DNA of 64,000 nt from an uncultured Tateyamaria sp. (GTDB lineage Bacteria > Pseudomonadota > Alphaproteobacteria > Rhodobacterales > Rhodobacteraceae): assembly GCF_947496075.1 (NCBI RefSeq), contig NZ_CANMBJ010000003.1:23834-87833 (forward strand), written 5' to 3'. Numbering within the stretch: position 1 is the first letter of the stretch; every line of letters begins with the position of its first letter. The notes below the pieces were generated by a model that was not told where the DNA came from, searched no databases, and saw only the letters and a program-made list of their open reading frames with translations. Below, piece after piece: positions 9,983-20,074 of this stretch. The translations under genes were made by a program, and so were the position numbers.

Positions 9983-11500
9983 ATGGCCTCGAAAATGTCA
10001 CCCGTATCCGTACTGGCTACGTTGTCCATTGCTGGCTTGGCAGCGGCCTTTGCAGCAGAAGCTGGTGAGGAAACCCAGCTGAGTATTCCACTTCCGCGGC
10101 CACTTGAGGACACAGATTTCCTCTACGACGGAGCACCTGCACCGTCGCTTGTAGAACTTGGACGGAACCTGTTTTTTGATCCGGTTCTGTCTGGGAATGG
10201 AAACATTTCCTGCGGTACTTGCCATGATCCCGCCTTGGGGTCAGGTGATGGATTGGCGCTAGGTATCGGTGAAGGTGGGGTGGGCTCGGGTTCGGATCGC
10301 GCAACCGCCGATCCTGTGACCGGCAGGGTGCCACGAAATGCGCAACCGCTCTGGAACATCGGTGCGCGCAGCTATGTCTCGATGTTTCACGACGGTCGAG
10401 TCGAGGAATTGGATAGCTCTCACACAACGCTTGCGATCCGCAATCCTGCCGGGCGGGATTTGCCCAAAAATCTATCTGGTGTGCTGACGGCACAAGCGTT
10501 TTTCCCAGTCACTTCTCCAATTGAGATGGCAGGCCAATATGGGGAAAACCCAATTGCGGACGCTGCACATCACGAAGATCGATCTGCGATCTGGAATATG
10601 TTGGCGCAGCGAGTCGTGGCGCACACAAGCTATTTTGAGATGATGCAGTGTGCTTTTCCGGAGATCACATCTCCCGACCAAGTCACCTACAGCCACATCG
10701 CGGAAGCGCTCGCCGCATTCCAAACTGTCGCCTTTCGGTCAGACCAAAGCCAATTCGACTCGGTGCTGCGCACTGGTGAATTGTCGATCCTGTCGTCTGC
10801 CGCTCAAAATGGAGCCGACCTCTTCTATGGCAAAGCCAAATGTGCGGATTGCCATAGCGGACCGCTTCTCACGGATCACCAATTTCATGCCATTGCGGTG
10901 CCTCAGATTGGGCCAGGTAAGGGGCATGGAGGCGACATGACCTACTTGCGAACGACCGGCCTGCCGGGTCGAACTGAGGACGAGGGTCGTTACCGCGTTA
11001 CAGGCGATCCTGCGGACCTGTTTGCATTCCGCACGCCGTCCCTGCGTAACGTTGAACTGACCGGTCCTTGGGGGCATAGCGGTGCGTTTGATAATTTGGA
11101 AGGCATGGTGCGACATCATCTTGATCCACAAACAAGCCTCACCGCATTCGATCCAGCAGAGGTGTTGTTGCCGCCTCTTGCAAATCTTCAACGCCTAAAA
11201 TCTCGGGGGTCTGGCTTAAGCTTTGCGCCGCTAGAGGCCGGTCGGCGTGCAGCCTTCGACCGACGGGACGGTTGGGTCATGCGCTCGAGCGAATTGCGCC
11301 AGCGCATCGCTACAGCAAACGTCCTGACACCCATTGCGCTTACCGAGGATGAGATCCGGGATCTTGTCTCATTTCTAGAAACTCTGACCGACCCATCTGC
11401 TCTCGATCGCAGCGAGATGATCCCCATCCATCTGCCCTCCGGACTGCCTCCGCAACCTGCAGCAGCGGTGTCAAAACAACACGTCTTTGAGACAGAATGA
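9983..11500 (+). CDS. di-heme cytochrome c peroxidase/MauG-like protein
   Basis: Signal peptide; two CXXCH motifs (CGTCH, CADCH); GRNLFFDPVLSGNGNISCGTCHDP. Confidence 0.88.
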   Translation: MASKMSPVSVLATLSIAGLAAAFAAEAGEETQLSIPLPRPLEDTDFLYDGAPAPSLVELGRNLFFDPVLSGNGNISCGTCHDPALGSGDGLALGIGEGGVGSGSDRATADPVTGRVPRNAQPLWNIGARSYVSMFHDGRVEELDSSHTTLAIRNPAGRDLPKNLSGVLTAQAFFPVTSPIEMAGQYGENPIADAAHHEDRSAIWNMLAQRVVAHTSYFEMMQCAFPEITSPDQVTYSHIAEALAAFQTVAFRSDQSQFDSVLRTGELSILSSAAQNGADLFYGKAKCADCHSGPLLTDHQFHAIAVPQIGPGKGHGGDMTYLRTTGLPGRTEDEGRYRVTGDPADLFAFRTPSLRNVELTGPWGHSGAFDNLEGMVRHHLDPQTSLTAFDPAEVLLPPLANLQRLKSRGSGLSFAPLEAGRRAAFDRRDGWVMRSSELRQRIATANVLTPIALTEDEIRDLVSFLETLTDPSALDRSEMIPIHLPSGLPPQPAAAVSKQHVFETE

Positions 11501-11659
11501 AGAGGACCATACAACGGACATAGGGATAATTCTTGAAAGGAAATCGGCATTGTTTGCCGTAGCGCCCCCGACGCTCTATCGCACCTGACCAGAACCCTCA
11601 TTTCAGCGGAGTGCTGTCCGCTTTTGACGGTCACGAAAACTCAGAACAGGACGAAGACA

Positions 11660-12043
11660 ATGATTACAGCCGTGAACCCGGAGCACATCGCGCCGCCCGC
11701 CAGCCACTATAAACATGGCTTCTTTATTGATGCGGGCGCTAACTGGATGACCCTTTCCGGCCAGTTGGGCGAAAGGGCGGACGGAACCTGTCCCGAAGGC
11801 ATCGAAGAACAGGCCCGGATCGCGTGGGCAAACGTGTTGGCCATTCTAGAACAGAAGGCCTTCGGCGTTGCGAATGTCGTTAAAGTCACAAGCTATATCG
11901 TCGGGGAAGAGAATATTCCGGATTACGTTCAGGTGCATCGTGAGGTCGTTGGCAAATACCTTCCTCCCTGGACTTTGGTCGTCGTCGCGGCGTTAGGGCA
12001 TCCGCATTACAAGATCGAGATTGACGTTACCGCAGCCGGGTAG
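11660..12043 (+). CDS. RidA family protein
   Basis: FIDAGANWMTLSGQLGERADGTCPEGIEEQARIAWANVLAILEQ; PPWTLVVVAALGHPHYKIEIDVTA. Confidence 0.85.
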   Translation: MITAVNPEHIAPPASHYKHGFFIDAGANWMTLSGQLGERADGTCPEGIEEQARIAWANVLAILEQKAFGVANVVKVTSYIVGEENIPDYVQVHREVVGKYLPPWTLVVVAALGHPHYKIEIDVTAAG

Positions 12044-12310
12044 GCGAAAATCATCCGCCATTACTATTGCACTGCGCATCATCAATAAGTGCTTCTTGAC
12101 AATGTGGATGCAGACGGTCGTGGCATAAGCGGCCTGCCAGCGAAGAAGCGGATTGAAATCGAACTTCCAAAACCACTTTGAATGGCTGCGGTGGCGAAAG
12201 CCACTGCAGCGCAACACAAAACTTGCCGCGCCCGCGAATTGATGCTGCTTGAGCGAAGCCTGGAAAACGTATGGCGGCAAAGTCCGCGTACTGTTAGTCG
12301 GCTTGTTTCG

Positions 12311-12400
12311 GATTTCGCAGCCGCAGCGAATGGCGGCTCTGACGGGCCGCGTCGCAGCATCGAGAGAGCGGGTCGGATGTCCGGAATGGGCCGTCGACGG
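12311..12400 (+). repeat. dispersed intergenic repeat, copy A
   Basis: GCAGCGAATGGCGGCTCTG…CGTCGCAGCATCG…GGATGTCCGGAATGGGCCGTCG; aligns by eye with copies at 19.9 and 23.4 kb. Confidence 0.55.
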
Positions 12401-12481
12401 CTATAATGACTGGGGTATGTATGTAATTGCTACGCCGTCTCCGATGACCGGATTGCGCTTAATACAAACACTTTTTTGGCA

Positions 12482-13225
12482 TCAACCGTACTTCCGTAGG
12501 GCATCCGACACTGAAATGCGAGGCACGTTGAGCCATCCGTTCCCTTTAGGTTCCGCGGCTTCCATGTCGAGATTGAAAATCTCGTACGTCTGTACTGCAG
12601 TGTCGTCGAGCCCGGTGACGATGACATCGAATGTGTAAGACGGCTCTTCAGCAATGAACCAATGCACATTGTCGTCATCTTCTCCGATAGAGGACAAATC
12701 GCCAGATTGGATCATGCGATCCACAGTCGGTTGGATAGTTAGCGAACGCTCGTCGCGTGACACCAGATCGTATTGGCGAAGCCGGAATGCTCCTGTTAGC
12801 GGTAGATGGGCCGAAACCATATTGGAATGCCCGTGTGGTATGATGGATCTGCCGGTGTCAACGGCGAACAGTTTTGGCAGGAAATGCATCGTTCTGTGCT
12901 CATCGAAACCGAAATCGATCTGCGCTGTCGATACGCCACGGTCAGCAAAACCGATCCGTGCCGCGAGACGCTCGAAGTCTATCCCGTCCATAAGGTCTGT
13001 CTCCGGGACAGAGGATAGCAATTCCTCCATGCCCGCTCGCCAGTCTTCCACTGAGATCACCGTGCCTCGCAGGGCGCCTGAAAGCTCATCGATCTTTGAA
13101 ATGAGGCGTTCTATCTCGCGACCAGCCGGTCCTGCGAATGCCGATGTGCTGCTACTGACACTCAACAGCGAGGTTAGTGTGCCAAGCTGCGCAACAACTG
13201 ATCGTCGTGTGACATCTGATTTCAT
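12482..13225 (-). CDS. hypothetical exported protein
   Basis: N-terminus MKSDVTRRSVVAQLGTLTSLLSVSSSTSAFAG (Tat/Sec-like signal); continuous ORF. Confidence 0.6.
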   Translation of the reverse strand: MKSDVTRRSVVAQLGTLTSLLSVSSSTSAFAGPAGREIERLISKIDELSGALRGTVISVEDWRAGMEELLSSVPETDLMDGIDFERLAARIGFADRGVSTAQIDFGFDEHRTMHFLPKLFAVDTGRSIIPHGHSNMVSAHLPLTGAFRLRQYDLVSRDERSLTIQPTVDRMIQSGDLSSIGEDDDNVHWFIAEEPSYTFDVIVTGLDDTAVQTYEIFNLDMEAAEPKGNGWLNVPRISVSDALRKYG

Positions 13226-13394
13226 ACCGCGATAATATCATGTTCCGGACCGCCGCAAAATGTCTCGAGGTGCCAAATGAGTGCATGCAAGTGCTTCTTG
13301 TCCCGCAAGAACAGACATTGGCGCTGCTATCTGAACGGCGGCACAGTCCCGCGTTGCCGTCCTTGGCGTATTGAACGGCGACTGTCTGGTCATC

Positions 13395-14165
13395 CTAAGT
13401 CGCCATGAAGCCGCCATCGACGGCAAGAACATGGCCAACAACGAAGGATGCCGCATCTGAGGCGAGCCAGACAGCCGCGTTGGCAACTTCCTCCGGCTCT
13501 CCCATGCGACGGATGGGCAGGCCTGCTGCGACGGCTTTCATGTCCATGACCTTGGATGATAACATCATGTCCGTCACGACCCGTCCGGGCGCGATCACAT
13601 TGATACGCACACCTTGTTCGGCCGCTTCCATCGCCGCCGATTTGGTCAGTGAAATGACAGCGGCCTTCGACGCGGAATAGATCGAAAAGCCCGGATTGGG
13701 GTTCTTCATCCCGCTAACCGACGCGTTGACAATGATCGCACCCCCGCGTCCTTTCATCGCCTGAATCTGGCGCCGCAGCGACAGAAAGACCGCCCGGACA
13801 TTGGTGTCGAACACACGTGCGTAAACGTCCGCCGTCTGGTCGACCAGGGGGGCCTTGGCTTCCTGATACCCGGCGTTGTTGAAAGCAATGTCCAACTGCC
13901 CGTACTCGTCCAGTATGCTCTCGTGTAGGGCCTCGATCTGGGTCGGATCGGTCAGATCCGTCTGAATGAACGCGGCGCGTCCACCCTGTGCCTCTATTTT
14001 AGCAATCGTTGCCTCTGCCTTGTCCCTGCGTCGGGCTGCGATGATCACCTGCGCGCCACGTGCCGCAAAGGCCCGCGATGCCGCCGCTCCGATCCCGGTC
14101 GCGCCGCCTGTGACGAGGGCGACCTTTCCAGCGAAGGTCGCAGCAGGATCAGCGATGTCGTTCAT
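13395..14165 (-). CDS. SDR family oxidoreductase
   Basis: ALVTGGATGIGAAASRAF, NNAGYQ, YSASKAAV; start at MNDIADP (14165) rather than the listed ORF start. Confidence 0.93.
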   Translation of the reverse strand: MNDIADPAATFAGKVALVTGGATGIGAAASRAFAARGAQVIIAARRRDKAEATIAKIEAQGGRAAFIQTDLTDPTQIEALHESILDEYGQLDIAFNNAGYQEAKAPLVDQTADVYARVFDTNVRAVFLSLRRQIQAMKGRGGAIIVNASVSGMKNPNPGFSIYSASKAAVISLTKSAAMEAAEQGVRINVIAPGRVVTDMMLSSKVMDMKAVAAGLPIRRMGEPEEVANAAVWLASDAASFVVGHVLAVDGGFMAT

Positions 14166-14193
14166 GCTTGCGTCCTCGTATCGATCAGAGGTA

Positions 14194-14208
14194 GTTGTAT
14201 CATACAAC
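14194..14208. promoter_or_regulatory. perfect palindrome GTTGTAT-C-ATACAAC in SDR/MarR divergent region (candidate MarR operator)
   Basis: 7-bp arms, 1-bp spacer, inside the 59-bp gap between divergent starts. Confidence 0.65.
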
Positions 14209-14224
14209 CATATGGGAAGCCAGT

Positions 14225-15178
14225 ATGAAAGCCAGCACCGCAACCGACATCGAACGGATCCGCGCCGCTTCACGCCGGTTGGTGCGGGAGCTCGGTTTCA
14301 TGGAGCAGACCCTGGCGGGCACCAACCTGTCCCCGTCTGCGGTTCATGCCCTGATCGAGATCGCGGAAGGCCGCGCGACGACGGCGCGGGATTTGTCAGA
14401 CCTTTTGCGCCTTGAAAAGTCTTCGGTCAGCCGATTGTTGAAAAAACTTATCGAAACCGGAGACGTTGTCGAAACGCAGGACGAGAACGACTTTCGCATC
14501 AAGCGATTGACCCTGACGACAAAGGGGCGTGATCTCTTTGCGGCCATCGCGAAATCGGCCCAAACGCGGGTTGGTCAGGCGATTGCGCCGCTTGCAGATG
14601 AAACCGTTCGTACCTTGATTGATGGTCTGGAAGGGTATGCCGAGGCTTTGGCGCGCTCGCGTTCGGACAACACGGCACCTGATGAACCGGAGATCGCCGA
14701 GGGCTACCGCCCCACATTGCTTGCGCGCGTTGTGGAAATGCACGCGCACTATTACAGCGGGCTGGTCGGGTTTGGACTGCCGTTCGAGACCAAGGTGGCG
14801 TCGGAACTGGCGGAGTTCATGACACGCCTTGATGCACCGACAAACGGAATCTGGCATGTGGCGTCGGGTGGCAGGATCAGCGCATCGATCGCGATTGACG
14901 GTCAGGATCTGGAGGGCGATATCGCCCATCTGCGGTGGTTCATCGTGGACGTCACGCTGCGCGGCACCGGCATCGGCAAGAGGCTGCTCGACGCGGCCAT
15001 CGCCTTTTGCGATGCGCAAGGGTTTTCGGAAACGCATCTTTGGACCTTTCAGGGCCTCGATACCGCCCGCGCCCTTTATGAACGTGTCGGTTTCGAACTG
15101 GCCGAAGAAAAGGCAGGCCGACAATGGGGCGCAGACGTGATCGAGCAGAGGTTTGTCAGGATCGGTCAACTTGATTGA
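14225..15178 (+). CDS. bifunctional MarR-type helix-turn-helix / GNAT acetyltransferase
   Basis: N-terminal winged HTH (DLSDLLRLEKSSVSRLLKKLIETGDV) plus C-terminal GNAT (GTGIGKRLLDAAIAFCDAQGF…LYERVGFELAEEK). Confidence 0.9.
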   Translation: MKASTATDIERIRAASRRLVRELGFMEQTLAGTNLSPSAVHALIEIAEGRATTARDLSDLLRLEKSSVSRLLKKLIETGDVVETQDENDFRIKRLTLTTKGRDLFAAIAKSAQTRVGQAIAPLADETVRTLIDGLEGYAEALARSRSDNTAPDEPEIAEGYRPTLLARVVEMHAHYYSGLVGFGLPFETKVASELAEFMTRLDAPTNGIWHVASGGRISASIAIDGQDLEGDIAHLRWFIVDVTLRGTGIGKRLLDAAIAFCDAQGFSETHLWTFQGLDTARALYERVGFELAEEKAGRQWGADVIEQRFVRIGQLD

Positions 15179-15258
15179 ACGAGCCACAGGCTCGCACCGA
15201 ATACACTTTGGGCTGCTTTTAGGCCTGCCAACGTTGCGAACGGGATCATGGTCCCAGT

Positions 15259-16320
15259 TCACGATTGCAAAAGTTCTTTCGCATCATTCCACAGACTGGC
15301 GACCAGTTCGGTTGCTGGTTCGGCGCGTGACAATCTGGCAGACTGACCTGCCCAGGCCTGCATAGTGTCAATCTCCGTTGCACTAGCTCGCATCGCTTTT
15401 GTGATGTTGCGCTGGATTGGATAAGGTGCGGGTCTCGGCCCCTTTTCCGCAGCCTCTGTGTAAGCGGTGCGAATGGACCTTCCCAATCGCCCAGAGAATG
15501 CCCGAGTGGGGATTGTATCTTCGGGCAAAGCGGCCCCGATGGCGTCGGCCCAAGGAAGGGCAATTCCGGCTTCCGGCGTGCGCAGCAAGCCTGTTCCGAT
15601 TTGCACCGCTGAAGCACCGAGAAGCAACGCAGCGGCTATCCCACGCGCATCAGCAATGCCGCCCGTTGCCACAACGGGCACCTTCACAGCATCGACAACC
15701 GCAGGGAGCAGAGACAATAGCCCGACCATCGAACGCGACGCATCTTCGGCGCTGAACGATCCGCGATGCCCTCCGGCTTCCATACCCTGCGCGACAATAA
15801 CATCCGCGCCTGCGGCTTCCGCCGCCAAGGCGTCCGTGACAGAGGTGACGGTTGCAAACCATCGTACCCCGCGTTCTTTCATGCGTGCGACGAATGGGGC
15901 GGGATAAACACCCATGATGGATGAGATGACATGCGGACCAGCCGCTAGCATCGCATCACATTGGGCGTCGAAATCCACGAGGGAGGCTTCGGCGTCTTCA
16001 GGAGGCACTTCCGGGCCCCATTGACCCAAGAATGCCCGTACCTTTGCTTCGTGGTCTGCATCGCGCATAGGATCAGGGTCGGGTATCCAGACGTTCAGTT
16101 GAAATGCGCCGTTTGAACCGGCCCGCATCTGTTGCGCCCATTTGGTTATGTCTTCTGGCTGCATGAGCAGACAACCGCATGCGCCCATCCCGCCTGCATT
16201 CGCAACTGCGATCGATAGCGAGGCAGGGCATGCCCCAGCCATCGGCGCTAGAAGGATAGGGAGTTGGAGGTCAAAGGCCTCGCAGAAAGCTGCAGCGCGA
16301 CCTAGGGGAGTGGATGGCAT
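15259..16320 (-). CDS. nitronate monooxygenase-like flavoprotein
   Basis: PILLAPMAGA…VANAGGMGACG; VIVAQGMEAGGHRG; ATGGIADARGIAAALLLGASAVQIGTGLL. Confidence 0.9.
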   Translation of the reverse strand: MPSTPLGRAAAFCEAFDLQLPILLAPMAGACPASLSIAVANAGGMGACGCLLMQPEDITKWAQQMRAGSNGAFQLNVWIPDPDPMRDADHEAKVRAFLGQWGPEVPPEDAEASLVDFDAQCDAMLAAGPHVISSIMGVYPAPFVARMKERGVRWFATVTSVTDALAAEAAGADVIVAQGMEAGGHRGSFSAEDASRSMVGLLSLLPAVVDAVKVPVVATGGIADARGIAAALLLGASAVQIGTGLLRTPEAGIALPWADAIGAALPEDTIPTRAFSGRLGRSIRTAYTEAAEKGPRPAPYPIQRNITKAMRASATEIDTMQAWAGQSARLSRAEPATELVASLWNDAKELLQS

Positions 16321-16562
16321 TGGACGCTCCTGTGATGGCTTACTTCTTATAGCGCTTCACTTGAGTTATTCATCAATCAGTTCATCCGTTCCACAAGCCA
16401 ACTATCGTGTGATAGCAGCGAATTCACACTATGAACCGCTGTAGTCACAACACGTTGCTGCCTAGGACCGTAGAGAGCCCAACTTGCCCATTGTTCAAGC
16501 CGCAGCGAAAGGCTGCTTCACAGTTTGGTAAGCACCGTAGGCCCTAGCCTGCAATGAACACC

Positions 16563-17141
16563 TCAAATTTTTCGTGCAGACGCCACAAGGATCTTGGCCG
16601 CTTCTGCGGCGTGCTCTGCATAACTTACGTCACGGTGAATGAGCATTGTTGAGAACGCGCCGTCGATGAGTAGCGCGATATGACGGGATAGATCGACCGG
16701 ATGGTCCAGTTCGGCCTCTTCAAAACGTTCCGCCAACCAGACTTCGAACTTTTTCTTGTGTGCAGAGCCGGTCTGTATTGCAGGATGCCCCGGCGTGTTG
16801 ACGAATTCGGCCGCTGTCCTGAGGAAGCCACAGCCCTTCCACTGTGGACGGCGCGCCCTTTTGGCAATGTTCAAAAAGATCGCAGCAACCTTCTCTGGTA
16901 CGTCACCGTCCGCCTCATCGTACCAATTGCGGTAGCGCGCCAGATTTGGTTCGTCGCGAGCTGACAAATAGGCATCTATCAAATCGTCCTTGCTCTTGAA
17001 GTGATAGTAAAACGTGTTCTTGGTGACCCCTGCCACCTCAGCAATCGTGTCGACACTCGTCGCACGGATGCCCGCGCCGTAGAAGAGCTTGTCCGCCGCT
17101 ACGATGATCCGATCTCGTGCCGATGTCTTGTTCTGCACCAT
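16563..17141 (-). CDS. TetR/AcrR family transcriptional regulator
   Basis: ARDRIIVAADKLFYGAGIRATSVDTIAEVAGVTKNTFYYHFKSKDDL. Confidence 0.93.
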   Translation of the reverse strand: MVQNKTSARDRIIVAADKLFYGAGIRATSVDTIAEVAGVTKNTFYYHFKSKDDLIDAYLSARDEPNLARYRNWYDEADGDVPEKVAAIFLNIAKRARRPQWKGCGFLRTAAEFVNTPGHPAIQTGSAHKKKFEVWLAERFEEAELDHPVDLSRHIALLIDGAFSTMLIHRDVSYAEHAAEAAKILVASARKI

Positions 17142-17147
17142 AGGTAT

Positions 17148-17161
17148 ACTAACCAGTCAGT
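17148..17161. promoter_or_regulatory. candidate TetR operator ACTAACCAGTCAGT
   Basis: Imperfect dyad directly upstream of the TetR start and before the divergent gene. Confidence 0.4.
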
Positions 17162-17251
17162 TTGAATGAATATCCTGGGCTGATAGTCTGGTGTCAAGCC
17201 TTCGGTGCTCAAATAGCACCGGCGCCAACTTTCCAGGGAGAGGATCACTCG

Positions 17252-18298
17252 ATGGTCTCAGCAATACAGACAGTCAAGGATATCGCCGTTGAGCGTCTCA
17301 ATCATTGCTGTGGCAGGGCGGAGGTCGACTGGTCACTTGTGCGCAAGCCGCGTTTCGAGAGGGCGAACTTCGCGACGCGCTACCATTTTATCTATCCGGC
17401 GATCGGACACTTCATTCGTTTGAAGAAGAAGCCCGAACTTGCATCATCCCTGCGTCCGCAGCTTGACCTGATGTATCGCGCACTTCTCGAGCCACGGACA
17501 TGGCGGTACTGGCATGACGAGCTGAATGAAACGAGCTGGCCGCTGAAAGAGCGTAATCTGACATATGCCGGGCGTCTCGCGACCTTCATCGGGTTTTACA
17601 TCGATGCGTTCGGTTCTCCACCAGCGGGCCGGATCGAGTTGGATGGCCAAATCACGACATACACCGAACTCTCGGAAAGCCTGTATCACCAAATGACCGC
17701 CTCTCCGACGTGTGGCGTAAGCTGCTACCATCACCAATCAATGGTCATGTGCAACGCGCATATGTTGATCAACAACACCCTGCATGATCGGCTCTTCGGG
17801 ACGGACTACGCGACCGCAAATGAGGATTGGCTTTCGACTGTGGACAAGCATTTGATCACTGGCACATCGACAGGGCCGCTCTTCTATTTTGGGACCAAGT
17901 CTGACGACCCTCACCCCATCTTGGATAAAAGCTCTCTTGGTGCGGACATCTGGTCGTTCTTCGCGATGAGCGGCGTGGAACCGGGGCGTGTGCGCGACTG
18001 GTTCACCCGGTGGCGTGGAAACATCAGTGAAAAGGACGGCCTCTCATGGATCGAGATATCGCCAGAAGATCACAAGTCTGAGTTCTCTTCAAATCAGCTC
18101 GCAAGCTCCTGGGCCTTCTGTCTCGCGCGAGAGCTTGGCGATTACGATCTGGCTGACAAGTTGGCTGCCTGGCTTCGCCCGCAGGTCGAGAAAGGCTTCG
18201 ATGCCGATCCCTTCTTGTCGGGGCTCTATGTTCTTGGCGAGGAACTCACTGCCGGAGCGTTCCACAAACTCGTTACAGGGGAGGGCAAATGCCAATAA
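17252..18298 (+). CDS. linalool dehydratase/isomerase (Ldi)-like protein
   Basis: GVSCYHHQSMVMCNAHMLINNTLHDRLFGTDYATANEDWLSTVDKHL resembles recalled Castellaniella defragrans Ldi (GIVCEPDNYFVQCN…[24 protein letters not shown]), including C-x8-C spacing. ATG at 17252 after GGGAGAGG. Confidence 0.72.
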   Translation: MVSAIQTVKDIAVERLNHCCGRAEVDWSLVRKPRFERANFATRYHFIYPAIGHFIRLKKKPELASSLRPQLDLMYRALLEPRTWRYWHDELNETSWPLKERNLTYAGRLATFIGFYIDAFGSPPAGRIELDGQITTYTELSESLYHQMTASPTCGVSCYHHQSMVMCNAHMLINNTLHDRLFGTDYATANEDWLSTVDKHLITGTSTGPLFYFGTKSDDPHPILDKSSLGADIWSFFAMSGVEPGRVRDWFTRWRGNISEKDGLSWIEISPEDHKSEFSSNQLASSWAFCLARELGDYDLADKLAAWLRPQVEKGFDADPFLSGLYVLGEELTAGAFHKLVTGEGKCQ

Positions 18299-18483
18299 TT
18301 CAATGCGATATTCGTGAGGGGCGTAGCGCCGTACAGAAGGCGTCGTTGGCAAAGGCTATAACGGACGCGGTGGAATCTACGATCAATGCACCAAGGGAAC
18401 ACATCTACGTATTGGTTCGAGAGACACCTGCACAAGGTTTCTGCCACGGCGGCGCACAGTTCGATGGGCTGGACGCCGAATGA
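18289..18483 (+). CDS. 4-oxalocrotonate tautomerase family protein
   Basis: 64 aa, Met-Pro start: MPIIQCDIREGRSAVQKASLAKAITDAVESTINAPREHIYVLVRETP. Confidence 0.85.
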   Translation: MPIIQCDIREGRSAVQKASLAKAITDAVESTINAPREHIYVLVRETPAQGFCHGGAQFDGLDAE

Positions 18484-18681
18484 ACAAGTGTCGATACGGT
18501 ACCGCATAACGGGTGGCTTCGGTGGTGCTGCGCTTAGCAGCGCGATCTCCGGGAGAATAAGCCAGGAGCGGACATCTGCCAAATGGCAGGAAAGTGCCCA
18601 ATTTGCCGAATTCTACAGGATGCGTGAATGTCGGCATTAGTCTTGCTTGTCGCTCCACTTACTGCATGAGATCGTCCGACC

Positions 18682-19836
18682 ATGAACGCAGCGCACTCTC
18701 AACATCCTCTTATGGACACCGATTGGTGGTCTGTGCTGACGGTAACAATTGGGATTACGGTCTTCGCGATAGCTCAAGGTTTGACCTATCCGCTGATTTC
18801 ATTGCTGTTGGCTGAGCGCGGCGCGTTGGAGACCATCGTCGGGCTGAACGCCGCCGCGTTCATGTTGGGTCTTGCGGTCTCTGTGTTGGTTGTTCCAGCG
18901 CTGACGCGGCATCTGCGGGCGGGTCAGGTCATCGTTGCCGGTCTCGCGGGCGCAGCCCTCACGCTCATTGGCTTCGCCGTCTCCGACAGCTTGGCGGTCT
19001 GGTTTGCGCTGCGTTTCGCACTCGGATTTTGCGTCAATGCCATCTACGTTTTTGGGGAGGCTTGGCTCAACGCCGCAAGTGCCGACAAGGTGCGGGGTCG
19101 TGTGGCAGGTGTATACAGCGCTGGCATGACCTTGGGCTTCGTGATTGGTCCGCTTGCCATACCCCTGTTTGGCACCGAGGATGGCCTGGCCTTCGCGGCC
19201 TGCGCAGTCCTGATTTCGCTGGCGGCGTTCGGGCTTGGCATCATGTCCCGAAGGGCGAGAGTTGAGCCGGAAAAGCTAGAGCTTGCGGACTTGCCCCGAT
19301 TTGCCCGTGCTGCTCCGTTGTTGATACTTCTCGTGCTGGCATTTGGCTTCGTGGACGCGACCGTCCTCTCGCTCGCGCCGCTGCATATGGTCGAGGGCGG
19401 TGCAACCACGGCGGCTGCAGCGACATTCATTGCTGTGATGCATCTTGGCATGATCATGGCCCAACCGGCCCTTGGAGTTTTGCTTGACCGAATGGATCGC
19501 TGGCACGTGGCTATTGGCTGTCTCGCTGCGACAGGTGTCATCTTCGGCGTGCTCATATTTTTGCCTGCAACGGGCATGCTGATCTGGCCTCTCGGCGCTC
19601 TCGGCGGCGCAGCCTTCTTTGGCATTTACACGAGTGCGTTGGCAATTCTCGGGCAGGAGCACAAAGGACCGATGCTGGTCGCAGGCGCGTCGGCGTTTTC
19701 ATTGGCTTATGCCGCCGGAGGAGTGTTTGGGCCTGCGGCAAACGGCGCACTCGTCGACATCCTACCAGGTATGACGTTCGCACTCGTGGCTGTTCTCGGT
19801 ATTGTCGGCGCGCTGATACTGGTTTGGCGGAGGTGA
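18682..19836 (+). CDS. MFS transporter
   Basis: About 12 hydrophobic segments; AEAWLNAASADKVRGRVAGVYSAGMTLGFVIGPL. Confidence 0.88.
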   Translation: MNAAHSQHPLMDTDWWSVLTVTIGITVFAIAQGLTYPLISLLLAERGALETIVGLNAAAFMLGLAVSVLVVPALTRHLRAGQVIVAGLAGAALTLIGFAVSDSLAVWFALRFALGFCVNAIYVFGEAWLNAASADKVRGRVAGVYSAGMTLGFVIGPLAIPLFGTEDGLAFAACAVLISLAAFGLGIMSRRARVEPEKLELADLPRFARAAPLLILLVLAFGFVDATVLSLAPLHMVEGGATTAAAATFIAVMHLGMIMAQPALGVLLDRMDRWHVAIGCLAATGVIFGVLIFLPATGMLIWPLGALGGAAFFGIYTSALAILGQEHKGPMLVAGASAFSLAYAAGGVFGPAANGALVDILPGMTFALVAVLGIVGALILVWRR

Positions 19837-19900
19837 AAACCACCCTTGGTGCAGTAGCAGCGAAAGCCCGGATTGTCCGCGATCTGTAATACTGCACCAC

Positions 19901-20000
19901 CCCAGATTTTGCGGATGCAGCGAATGACGGCTATGTGTGCTGCGACCGCAGCATCGGGATTGGGTGGCGAATGTCTCTTATGGGCCGTCATCCGAACCGG
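19901..20000 (+). repeat. dispersed intergenic repeat, copy B
   Basis: CAGATTTTGCGGATGCAGCGAATGACGGC…CTGCGACCGCAGCATCG…GAATGTCTCTTATGGGCCGT. Confidence 0.6.
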
Positions 20001-20074
20001 ACGTCGCTTGACACAAATCGTCCATATTGGCTCGCGATTTGATTGTCCTATTGCCATTGGGTGTGGGAGCCGCC

